This document shows, one piece after another, positions 6,622 to 13,294 of a stretch of 17,590 bases of DNA; position 1 is the stretch's first letter, and every line of letters begins with the position of its first letter. Position numbers and translations under genes: made by a program. Origin of the DNA: Promethearchaeota archaeon (GTDB taxonomy: Archaea > Asgardarchaeota > Lokiarchaeia > Sigynarchaeales > SOKP01). The stretch spans positions 1-17,590 of the forward strand of contig DAOUUT010000042.1 of assembly GCA_030668025.1 (NCBI GenBank). Direction: 5' to 3'. The notes under the pieces were generated by a model. It searched no databases and was not told where the DNA came from. It worked only from the letters and a program-made list of their open reading frames with translations.

Positions 6622-7179
6622 GTGCTTGAAAACTAATTCTGCTATTTTTTGAAAAACTTCTTTTACGGTTTCCCCCGTAAGAGCTGAGGTTTCGAAATAA
6701 GGCGCGTTGAGTTTTTCGCTTAGATGCTCTGCCATGGGCAATATGATTTTACGCTCATCTTTCAAATCTATTTTATTTCCTATTAAAAGACGTGGGATGC
6801 CACTAAGTCCATATTTTACGGCAGAATTGTACCAATTATTGATGTTGGAAAAAGTACTAGACCGCGTTATGTCAAATACTAGAAGCATACCATCCGCTCC
6901 ATTAAAGTAGGGGCGATGTAACATATAGAACTGCGGTTGTCCCGCTACATCCCAAAACATTAAGTTGATTGTGGCTTTTTCTTTTTCCAATTCAATCGGC
7001 TCCTTTACTATGTTTACACCGACTGTGGGCAAATATTTTTCTTCAAATTTATTTTTAGCGAATTTTGTAAGAAGGCTAGTCTTCCCAACAGAAGGGTCAC
7101 CAATAACAATCACTTTATATATTGATTCAGTTCGCCCTTGAAAAACTAAATTTCCTTCTTTCCTCTCGTTATTACTCAT
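6610..7179 (-). CDS. Rab-like small GTPase, copy B (canonical motifs)
   Basis: This 189-aa small GTPase is the tandem paralogue of copy A. All five G motifs are canonical: GDPSVGKTS (27-35), Thr52 in LPTVGV, WDVAGQ (76-81; Mg-coordinating Asp77 and catalytic Gln81), NKID (135-138) and ETSAL (163-167). Most of the 28 differences from copy A lie in the N-terminal tail, the strand after switch I (residues 65-68), residues 113-127 and the last few residues. These are surface regions that could set partner choice. The C-terminus (VFKHKEQ) has no cysteine. The gene follows the coiled-coil protein on the same strand, separated by 193 bp that contain its own AT-rich promoter-like sequence. A long hairpin lies across its stop codon. 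The GTPase call is firm; the pathway is unknown. Confidence 0.95.
   Translation of the reverse strand: MSNNERKEGNLVFQGRTESIYKVIVIGDPSVGKTSLLTKFAKNKFEEKYLPTVGVNIVKEPIELEKEKATINLMFWDVAGQPQFYMLHRPYFNGADGMLLVFDITRSSTFSNINNWYNSAVKYGLSGIPRLLIGNKIDLKDERKIILPMAEHLSEKLNAPYFETSALTGETVKEVFQKIAELVFKHKEQ
6669..6747. repeat. 79-bp block identical to 5915-5993 (GTPase copy B)
   Basis: This is the partner of the identical block in copy A. The copies are spaced 754 bp apart in direct orientation. Confidence 0.9.
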
Positions 7180-7194
7180 TTATTTTCGGATCGT

Positions 7195-7208
7195 TTGTGA
7201 TTTTAATT
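7195..7208 (-). promoter_or_regulatory. Shared upstream element of GTPase copy B
   Basis: It is the same 14-nt AATTAAAATCACAA as at 6440-6453, at nearly the same distance from the ATG (15 nt). Sequence further upstream has diverged apart from general AT richness. Confidence 0.35.
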
Positions 7209-7276
7209 ATAAATTATTACTATAAATATGAAGTTCTAATTTATAATATTTAACAATTTATTTTTAAACAATTTAA

Positions 7277-7300
7277 GCTTACTACTTGAAAAAAGTAAGC
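7277..7300 (-). terminator. Hairpin downstream of the coiled-coil gene
   Basis: GCTTACT (7277-7283) and AGTAAGC (7294-7300) form a perfect 7-bp stem with a 10-nt loop. It is about 73 nt past the stop of the coiled-coil gene and upstream of GTPase copy B. It may end the coiled-coil transcript or mark a processed 3' end. No long T-run follows it on the minus strand. Confidence 0.35.
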
Positions 7301-7372
7301 ATTAATAAGGAATTTGATTGAAAAAGTTTAAGAGAATTATACAATATTTTTTTTAAAGCTAATTATTAGATA

Positions 7373-8014
7373 TTAATTTTTTACCATTAATTTGTTTATC
7401 CAAAATTTTATTTTTTCCTCTAAATATTTTTCAATACTCTCAGAAGATGGTTTTTCTGCATCAAACAAATCTGATAATGATTTTGCAGAGTTTAAACGAT
7501 TTAAGACTTGTGAGATCTCATAGAGCATTCTATGTCCGCCTGTGAATTCGAAGATTTCTTCTTTAATTTTCTCCAAAGTTGATTTAACGGCTTGGGGATC
7601 ATCGTTATCTCCTAAATCTGTTTCTAAATCGTTTAATTGAGTTATTATAGATTCTTTCTTGTCTGTAGCAGATTCGTTTCTTTTTATGATATCTTCTACG
7701 TCTTCTTTTTTAGAAGGATTCACGGTCATATTTGTCATCAGGGATTTAATTAAATCTAAATCTGTTTCTAAGGTTTTCTGATTTTCAATTACATTACTCA
7801 ATTGAGGTATTAGACTTTTAATGTCAATAGTAGCTTTATCTAGCTCGTTAATTTTATCAGTTAGTTGTGTAATTTTCAAATTTGTCTGTCCCATTTTTGT
7901 AATAATATCTAAACCAAACTTTTCAAGTATTGACGAGAAGGCTCCCATTTTCTCGTCGAACTCTTTAAAAGACTTAAACAAATCGGTTACTGTAGGGTCG
8001 TTAGGTTTTTCCAT
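7373..8014 (-). CDS. Predicted coiled-coil protein of unknown function
   Basis: I do not recognise the family of this 213-aa protein. It is acidic and almost entirely helical, with no TM segment, signal peptide or cysteine. Heptad-like patterns of hydrophobic residues run from about residue 55 to 100 (TQLTDKINELDKATIDIKSL, then QKTLETDLDLIKSL). A charged linker follows (KKEDVEDIIKRNESATDKKE), then a second helical region (about 120-150), and the end is an amphipathic helix with KYLEEKIKFWINKLMVKN. It lies between a tandem pair of Rab-like GTPases on the same strand and a divergent longin-GTPase. Coiled-coil proteins are common Rab and Arf effectors or tethers in eukaryotes, so an effector or scaffold role is a reasonable guess from context only. 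ATG start at 8014. Confidence 0.75.
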   Translation of the reverse strand: MEKPNDPTVTDLFKSFKEFDEKMGAFSSILEKFGLDIITKMGQTNLKITQLTDKINELDKATIDIKSLIPQLSNVIENQKTLETDLDLIKSLMTNMTVNPSKKEDVEDIIKRNESATDKKESIITQLNDLETDLGDNDDPQAVKSTLEKIKEEIFEFTGGHRMLYEISQVLNRLNSAKSLSDLFDAEKPSSESIEKYLEEKIKFWINKLMVKN

Positions 8015-8180
8015 GAGTTATCATCTTTTATAATTTAATAAATTAGAAGAATAAGATTATTTAAATGTTTTTGATGAGAATGTTATAAAAAGATCAATTT
8101 TTTATAATAAATATATTACATTAAAAATATAAATTCAAGTTTTTTTCGATTGTTAAGTTTTTCAGCTTTAATTATGAATC

Positions 8181-8188
8181 TTTATAAA
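8181..8188 (+). promoter_or_regulatory. TATA-like box upstream of the longin-GTPase
   Basis: TTTATAAA lies 54-61 nt before the ATG at 8242, in the 227-bp divergent spacer with the coiled-coil gene. It would give a leader of about 30 nt. CGTGAT just before the ATG (8233-8238) could pair with the 16S rRNA end. A nearer AT box at about 8214-8222 is an alternative that would make the message leaderless. Confidence 0.3.
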
Positions 8189-8241
8189 GATCAATAAAAT
8201 AGGGGCGTATAAGCTCTTTAAACAAAAATTCTCGTGATTTT

Positions 8242-9126
8242 ATGATTCAATACATTAATATATTGACCCGAACTGGAAAATCTCTGTTATTCAGGAATTA
8301 TGGCAGTTCTGATGTGGATAGAGACTTATTAGCAGGATTCTTAAGTGCTTTTTCTGGGTTTATGAAAGAAATAAGTCAAAGCGACATAAAATCCACTGCT
8401 ACAGACGAGTTTAAGTACTATTATACAATTATTGATGATATTATAATTGTAGTATGCACGGATCTTGTGGATGATGACGCTGTAATTGACTCGAAAATTA
8501 CGACGATAAGAGCAAAATTCGTTGAAAAGTATGGAAAACTTTTAGCGAGTGGTGAATGGTCCGGAAATCGTGCTATTTTTACAAACTTTGAAAAAGATAT
8601 TGACGATACGATTCTTGGCTCTATAAAAGTATCTATTATTGGAACTGGGGGAGTGGGTAAGACCACTCTATTACACCTCATTTGTGGTAAGGATGTAGAT
8701 TTAGAATATATCCCGACCATAAATGTGGACATTACATCATTTGACGGTGAAGCACTTGATATTCACCGTTCCATTGTGCTGTGGGACTTTGCTGGCCAAA
8801 GCAATTATAGGTCTTTATGGAAAAGTTTACTGGATAGTACTGACATAGCCCTCTTAGTGCTTGATTCTAGTTTTGAGAATGTAAATTATAGTAAAGATAT
8901 TATTCAGGATATTTTAGATCTTTATTATAGGGACGTATTAGTCATTGGAATCGCGAATAAGCAAGATTTACCAAACAGGCTAACACCTGAATTTTGTGAA
9001 AGAATACTGTCCGAAACGAAAAGAAACCCACCTATTAAAGTCCACGGAATGATTGCAATTAATTCTGTGTATCGAGAAAAGATTCACGCGATTTTAAGAG
9101 AAACTATAAATAACATTCTTAAGTAA
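8242..9126 (+). CDS. Longin-like domain fused to an Arf/SR-beta-like GTPase
   Basis: This 294-aa protein has two domains. Residues 1-110 show the longin order of elements: strand (YINILTRTG), strand (SLLFRNYG), long helix (DRDLLAGFLSAFSGFMKEI), strands (FKYYYTIIDD, IIIVVCTD), then helix (SKITTIRAKFVEKYGKLL). Residues 126-294 are a small GTPase: G1 GTGGVGKTT (134-142), G2 Thr159 in IPTINV, G3 WDFAGQ (181-186) and G4 NKQD (239-242) in the Arf-like IANKQDLPN; G5 is degenerate (about AINS, 272-275). NKQDLP and the switch region point to the Arf/SR-beta side of the family. There is no C-terminal cysteine, and the longin domain at the N-terminus rules out Arf-style N-myristoylation. In eukaryotes longin domains pair with GTPases in trans (SR-alpha SRX with SR-beta; Mon1-Ccz1 with Rab7). 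Here both are on one chain. The GTPase is certain, the longin assignment likely. Confidence 0.88.
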   Translation: MIQYINILTRTGKSLLFRNYGSSDVDRDLLAGFLSAFSGFMKEISQSDIKSTATDEFKYYYTIIDDIIIVVCTDLVDDDAVIDSKITTIRAKFVEKYGKLLASGEWSGNRAIFTNFEKDIDDTILGSIKVSIIGTGGVGKTTLLHLICGKDVDLEYIPTINVDITSFDGEALDIHRSIVLWDFAGQSNYRSLWKSLLDSTDIALLVLDSSFENVNYSKDIIQDILDLYYRDVLVIGIANKQDLPNRLTPEFCERILSETKRNPPIKVHGMIAINSVYREKIHAILRETINNILK

Positions 9127-9175
9127 GTCCTAACTTAAACCAAAAATTTGAGTGAAAACATAAAAAATTTAAGAA

Positions 9176-9184
9176 TTTTATAAT
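9176..9184 (+). promoter_or_regulatory. TATA-like box of the phosphohexomutase gene
   Basis: TTTTATAAT lies 30-38 nt before the GTG at 9214, giving a predicted leader of only a few bases and supporting that GTG as the start. Confidence 0.35.
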
Positions 9185-9213
9185 TATTGATTACTATCTA
9201 ACAAGTAATTATA

Positions 9214-10719
9214 GTGGTCAATTTGATTGATTTTAATTTTGAATTAGAAGATATTCCCTTTATCGAAGATGGAGTTTTTAAGACTCTAAAATTACCCGAA
9301 TTAACCGAAGAAGAAAGATTTTTGGTTGATCCAATTGTAGCCCCAACTTCGGGGTTAAGAATTCAGATTCTTGAAACTATAGAAAAAGAAGGGAAGAAAA
9401 AATATTTATTACCCCACAGAAAGCTTTTTTTATTTCTCAGAGCCTTTAAAGCGATTAGTCAAAAATACAAAGAAATGAAAGGAGGGAAGAATCTTAAAAT
9501 TTTAATTGTTACCGATAATAGACCAACCAAACAGGTTCTACTTCGGTATTGCTCTCAAATTTTTGCTTATGAGGGATATGAAATATTTTATCAAACAGAT
9601 CATCCGGGGGAATCTAAAATATCTGCCCCTTATGGCGCCGCGTCTGTCGCGTTATACGAAGATATAAACTTAATTATCGTACTAACAGCGTCTCATAACG
9701 ATCTATCGTGGAACGGCATTAAATTTTATATTGATTATCCAATGCCAATGTCGGGAGACTTATTTAAAGAGATTGCTAATAAAGCACTAAAACTTGAAGA
9801 AATTAAGTTTGATCCAAATTACAAACCTTTTCTTATTGACGCTGAACAAAAAAACAACGATTATGTGGCCTCTCTTTTATCGAGCGTTTTAGAACTTAAT
9901 AACCTAAGAGGTAAAAATATTGTTATTTGGCCTTACTTAGGGAAAGCTAGAGGGATTGTTAATCTATTTAATCGGTTAGGAGCGAATGTAATTTTAATAG
10001 AGGAAGAAATCAATCCCCCCAATCCGATAAAAGAAATTCGAGAAGATAAATTGCAGCAAGTTATGGAATCAAAAAATTCAGATATAGCTCTTCTATTAGA
10101 TGCCGATAGAGATAGAATTGCCTTATATGTGAAACAGAACGGTGAGTATTACTATTATATTCCGAATGAGATATATTCTGCTATGCATAATATCTTAGCT
10201 AATGTTTATAATAAGAAAATCATCAATGTGAGAACGGTACCAAGCGATTTAAGAGGAGACCATACTAGTTTTATAAACATTTTAACGGGCGTGGGATATA
10301 AACACCTGGGGATTATATTATATTTTCTGCTTGGGATCGAAGTAGACCAATCAAAAATAGATACAGGTATCCTTTATTATGAAGATGAAAACAAAAATTT
10401 GATAAAAATTGATAATGCAGCGCCTATAAAACAAAAATTGCTCGAATTAATTAAAAAGAACAACTTACTCGAAGAAGAATTTTTAATCGTAATGTGGGAA
10501 GAGTCTGGAGGACACACTCTGAACATATTAAATGTTTCTAAAGACGAAATAACTGGGGAACTCCGATTTGAGACCAAATTTCCTATTATCGCAGATAAAT
10601 ATCCCGTACCTGCTCTCGTTATAATCACAGAATTAATCTCACGAGGACACGTAATTTCCGAATCAATTGATTGGTCAATCAAAGGAATAAATAGAACTAT
10701 CCGTGCAATTGACGAGTAA
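9214..10719 (+). CDS. Phosphohexomutase (PGM/PMM family), domains I-III; ends at an in-frame TAA
   Basis: This protein of the alpha-D-phosphohexomutase superfamily interconverts hexose 1- and 6-phosphates for glycogen, nucleotide-sugar or glycan pathways. Landmarks are PTSGLR (44-49, counterpart of the GTSGLR motif), the phosphoserine loop TASHND (158-163, Ser160), the Mg-binding loop DADRDR (296-301) and the sugar-specificity loop EESGGH (429-434). The active-site loops of domains I-III are therefore complete. The frame stops at TAA 10717-10719, before domain IV. Domain IV with its RPSGTG phosphate loop continues in the same frame at 10732, with only KVKI coded between stop and ATG. The TAA falls in the helix that normally leads into domain IV. 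Start: GTG at 9214, with a TATA-like box about 30 nt upstream; no in-frame ATG gives a better start. It may be a broken gene, an assembly error or a genuinely split enzyme. Phosphogluco- versus phosphomanno-specificity is unresolved. Confidence 0.88.
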   Translation: MVNLIDFNFELEDIPFIEDGVFKTLKLPELTEEERFLVDPIVAPTSGLRIQILETIEKEGKKKYLLPHRKLFLFLRAFKAISQKYKEMKGGKNLKILIVTDNRPTKQVLLRYCSQIFAYEGYEIFYQTDHPGESKISAPYGAASVALYEDINLIIVLTASHNDLSWNGIKFYIDYPMPMSGDLFKEIANKALKLEEIKFDPNYKPFLIDAEQKNNDYVASLLSSVLELNNLRGKNIVIWPYLGKARGIVNLFNRLGANVILIEEEINPPNPIKEIREDKLQQVMESKNSDIALLLDADRDRIALYVKQNGEYYYYIPNEIYSAMHNILANVYNKKIINVRTVPSDLRGDHTSFINILTGVGYKHLGIILYFLLGIEVDQSKIDTGILYYEDENKNLIKIDNAAPIKQKLLELIKKNNLLEEEFLIVMWEESGGHTLNILNVSKDEITGELRFETKFPIIADKYPVPALVIITELISRGHVISESIDWSIKGINRTIRAIDE

Positions 10720-10731
10720 AAAGTTAAAATT

Positions 10732-10977
10732 ATGAATAATTTTGGAAAAAACGACGGTAAAACAATTAAAATCAATGACAAACAGTATAAGGTGAGTGCC
10801 TTATCTGATAATAATAACAAGGTGGACTTATACCAGTTGAAAAGTAACGATTCGACGTTATATTTTAGACCTAGCGGGACAGGTCCGGAAGTAAGGTTTT
10901 ATATTTTTGGAAATCGTGATACTCATCTAAAAGAAATAAAGGCTGTACAAGATTACGTGAAAACAAATTATTCCTAA
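10732..10977 (+). CDS. Phosphohexomutase domain IV, separated by an in-frame stop
   Basis: These 81 residues are the C-terminal phosphate-binding domain of the upstream phosphohexomutase. The loop RPSGTGPEVRFYIFG (about residues 47-61) is the family signature that holds the substrate phosphate; the SGTG form resembles PGM1-type enzymes rather than SGTEP. The preceding IMNNFGKNDG matches the helix and linker that precede domain IV in intact family members. The ORF is in exactly the same frame as the upstream gene, 12 nt after its TAA, with no ribosome-binding site of its own, so an independent origin is very unlikely. If translated alone it would need re-initiation or stop-codon readthrough and would have to assemble with the larger part. 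Otherwise the locus is a pseudogene or carries a single-base sequencing error. Confidence 0.8.
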   Translation: MNNFGKNDGKTIKINDKQYKVSALSDNNNKVDLYQLKSNDSTLYFRPSGTGPEVRFYIFGNRDTHLKEIKAVQDYVKTNYS

Positions 10978-10996
10978 CTTTTAATATTAACTTAAG

Positions 10997-11074
10997 GGAA
11001 TAGCTCCAGTTAATCTTTACATTTTCTGAACTATTCCATGTAATATAATACTATTATTTTTACTATCCTTTTTT
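10997..11074 (+). terminator. Inverted repeat and T-runs after the phosphohexomutase
   Basis: GGAATAG (10997-11003) and CTATTCC (11031-11037) form a perfect 7-bp stem around a 27-nt loop. T5 (11057-11061) and T6 (11069-11074) tracts follow. Archaeal termination relies mainly on T-runs, so the T tracts are the likelier stop; the stem may stabilise the 3' end. Confidence 0.45.
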
Positions 11075-11142
11075 CGAATTTCATATTAAAACTTTAATTT
11101 GAATAAAAAATTTAATAATAATAATAATGTAAAATCATTCAA

Positions 11143-11150
11143 TTTATAGT
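11143..11150 (+). promoter_or_regulatory. TATA-like box of the acyl-CoA dehydrogenase gene
   Basis: TTTATAGT lies 27-34 nt before the ATG at 11177, the same spacing as at the 2H phosphoesterase. It favours ATG 11177 over TTG 11165, because transcription would start at about 11172-11175. Confidence 0.4.
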
Positions 11151-11176
11151 AAATACAATAAAAATTGACGAGAATC

Positions 11177-12424
11177 ATGCAAGAGAAAATAATTAACGAT
11201 AAAATCCTCGAAAAAATGACGTTGGATAATGTTTTTAAAATATTTAACGACAATATATATCCAATGTTAAATGATGAAGAGGTACAATTTTGCCAGGAGT
11301 TAGAATCTTTTTGTTTAGAGCTTCACCCTAAGATCGATAAAAATAAAGATGTATATGAATTATTCCCAGAGCTAGGTAAACATGGATACATGCAAAGGAT
11401 AAATAAGTGGCGCGATTTTGAACCATATGGTATGAAAAAAGAAATTTTATTAGCTACAATCATGTCTATATGCGACCCTCAATTAGAATTAGCCCGATTA
11501 GCAAGTGGTATTTTATGTGGGAATCCAACTTTTCAACATGGTGAAACCAGCGAGATTCTAAAAGTCCAAGACGAATTGATGAGTGGAAAAGAAGTAGGTT
11601 GTATAGGAATAACTGAACCAGAACGCGGGTCCGATGCTGTGAACATGACAACAGCTTGTACAAAGGTGGACGATGGTATTGTTTTTTCAGGTGAAAAGGT
11701 CTTTACAACAAATGGTCCTAAAGCAAAGTATTTTGCTTGTTATGGAGTTTACGATACCGAGCACCCCAGACAAACGATGGTTCAAGGAATGCTTTCTAGG
11801 GATTTCGGTGGAATAGAGACAAAAAGATTGAAGATTAATTCAGTTCCTCGAGTTCATATCGCTCATACATTTTTAAATGACGTAAAAGTTCCAATGGAGT
11901 ATATTTTAGGGGATAATGGAGGGGGCTATCATAATCTCTTTAATGGGTTAGTTCCTGAACGTTTAGGCATTATGGGCTCCGGTGTAGGTATATGTTGGGC
12001 AGGACTTATATACGCAATAATTTATACTAACCTCAGACAACAATTTGGAAAAACTGTAATTAATTATCAGGGAGTCGGATATAGTTTAGGAGATTTATTA
12101 TCGAAATGTAGTGCCGCAACAAGCTTGGCCTTCCAAGCAGCGACTATCTACGACGATAAAATACTTTTTGCCGAAAAACCAAGCAAAGAAGCAGAAAAAT
12201 GGGTAGCAGGAGTCTCTTCTCAAGGCAAGTACTTACTTTCAAAGCTTACGCACGAAGTTTGCTACGAAGTTCAACAGCAAATGGGTGGTGTATCTGTTAC
12301 AGACAACACTCCAGTTGACGAGCTCATGGATGTAAGTAAAATTGAAGAAGTAATTGGCGGAGCCAGAAACATTCAATTGCTTATATTACACGGTGGGCTT
12401 CGAAGGTATTCAAAAATCTTATAA
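11177..12424 (+). CDS. Acyl-CoA dehydrogenase
   Basis: This 415-aa FAD-dependent acyl-CoA dehydrogenase introduces a trans-2,3 double bond into acyl-CoA and passes electrons to ETF or ferredoxin-linked carriers. The order of parts is typical: a helical N-terminal domain, the middle-domain signature GCIGITEPERGSDA (about 141-154), a beta-domain segment with KVFTTNGPKA, then the C-terminal helical bundle with LRQQFGK (FAD contact) and a last helix with GGARNIQ. The usual Glu of the YEGT motif in short/medium-chain enzymes is Gly here. A Glu in VPERLGIMGSG (residue 261) sits where isovaleryl- and long-chain enzymes carry their catalytic Glu. ATG at 11177 is preferred over TTG at 11165 because of promoter spacing. 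No ETF genes are nearby. The family is certain; chain length and substrate are unknown. Confidence 0.93.
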   Translation: MQEKIINDKILEKMTLDNVFKIFNDNIYPMLNDEEVQFCQELESFCLELHPKIDKNKDVYELFPELGKHGYMQRINKWRDFEPYGMKKEILLATIMSICDPQLELARLASGILCGNPTFQHGETSEILKVQDELMSGKEVGCIGITEPERGSDAVNMTTACTKVDDGIVFSGEKVFTTNGPKAKYFACYGVYDTEHPRQTMVQGMLSRDFGGIETKRLKINSVPRVHIAHTFLNDVKVPMEYILGDNGGGYHNLFNGLVPERLGIMGSGVGICWAGLIYAIIYTNLRQQFGKTVINYQGVGYSLGDLLSKCSAATSLAFQAATIYDDKILFAEKPSKEAEKWVAGVSSQGKYLLSKLTHEVCYEVQQQMGGVSVTDNTPVDELMDVSKIEEVIGGARNIQLLILHGGLRRYSKIL

Positions 12425-12438
12425 TTTTTTCCTTTTTT
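12425..12438 (+). terminator. Double T-tract after the acyl-CoA dehydrogenase
   Basis: TTTTTT at 12425-12430 and TTTTTT at 12433-12438 follow directly after the stop codon. This is a classic archaeal T-run terminator. Confidence 0.6.
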
Positions 12439-12519
12439 ATTTAGAAATGCATAATATTCGTGAAAAAACAAAGACAATTGGGAGAAAAAATAGATGGAAG
12501 TAATTTACAAAAATGCGTT

Positions 12520-13281
12520 TTAACTAATCAAACTCAAAATTGACGAAACAATCGACTTAATGCTAATAACTAAGAGAAAACAAAAAACGAGAATCTGAAA
12601 TTTTTTTACTGGAATTTTAGGGGTAATCTTATGACCAAGTTTAGTTCCGAGGAATATAATTGGAAAAGCGAATAAAAATATTAATAGTAGTTCGCTTGGG
12701 AATAATCCTTCAATTAAATAGAATGGGATTCTTGAAACGGAAAGAACTGTTCCAATAGCAGCAAAATTTCCGATAAAACTTTCTCTATAGTGCCCCGTTT
12801 TTTCTAATAAAGCTACATTAATGGGTCCTGCCGCGCCAATTAAACCCGTTAACAAGCCATAAGAGAATCCCCCGAACAAAATCAGGGGTGATGTTGTGTT
12901 AATTTCCTTTTTTATTTCAGTTTGAGATTGGCTCTTACTGTAATTAACGAGTTTTAAAGAAGAATATATTAAAATAAAAACACCCAAAATTAACTCGACC
13001 CATTCCAATCGAATATTTATTATCAAATAAGTTCCTAGAATTGTGGCGGGAATGCCTAGCGATACAATTCGGAGAAAATAACCCCTATCTAAAAATTCTC
13101 TATATTTAATATAATTGAGTAAAGCGGGAAAAATTCCCCAGATATTTACTAGTATTACCGCATCCTTAATTCCTATTATTGGAGCTAAAATAGGGATTAA
13201 TATCAACGCGTCACCGAATCCTATAATCCCGTAGACCGTACTTGAGAAGAAAATTGCTATGAGTGATATAGGTATAATCAT
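12520..13281 (-). CDS. TauE/SafE (TSUP) family membrane permease
   Basis: This 253-aa integral membrane protein has about seven to eight hydrophobic segments in two similar halves, the layout of the TauE/SafE sulfite/sulfonate exporter family. Each half begins with a Gly-rich helix: FSSTVYGIIGFGDALILIP (about 12-30), and GGFSYGLLTGLIGAAGPIN at about 136-154, where the GxxxGxxGxGGP-type signature is seen. The middle loop (about 110-128, SKSQSQTEIKKE) is charged and cytoplasmic. Members move small organic or sulfur-containing anions; the substrate cannot be told from sequence. It begins 13 nt after the XPF-type nuclease gene on the same strand, so the two are probably co-transcribed although no functional link is obvious. 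ATG start at 13281. Confidence 0.85.
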   Translation of the reverse strand: MIIPISLIAIFFSSTVYGIIGFGDALILIPILAPIIGIKDAVILVNIWGIFPALLNYIKYREFLDRGYFLRIVSLGIPATILGTYLIINIRLEWVELILGVFILIYSSLKLVNYSKSQSQTEIKKEINTTSPLILFGGFSYGLLTGLIGAAGPINVALLEKTGHYRESFIGNFAAIGTVLSVSRIPFYLIEGLFPSELLLIFLFAFPIIFLGTKLGHKITPKIPVKKFQILVFCFLLVISIKSIVSSILSLIS

Positions 13282-13294
13282 AAATATTTAATCT

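Noticed and set aside
5953..6910. Two 67-aa plus-strand ORFs that resemble each other, at 5953-6156 and 6707-6910
   Set aside because: Their similarity is explained by the duplication of the GTPase genes on the other strand, which they overlap completely.
10717..10719. Selenocysteine or pyrrolysine recoding of the stop in the phosphohexomutase
   Set aside because: The codon is TAA; selenocysteine uses TGA and pyrrolysine TAG. No catalytic residue is expected at this helix position.
10377..10820. Minus-strand 147-aa ORF over the end of the phosphohexomutase
   Set aside because: It is antisense to clearly conserved domain III coding sequence. Composition (Ser, Leu and Ile runs) is typical of the reverse of an AT-rich gene.
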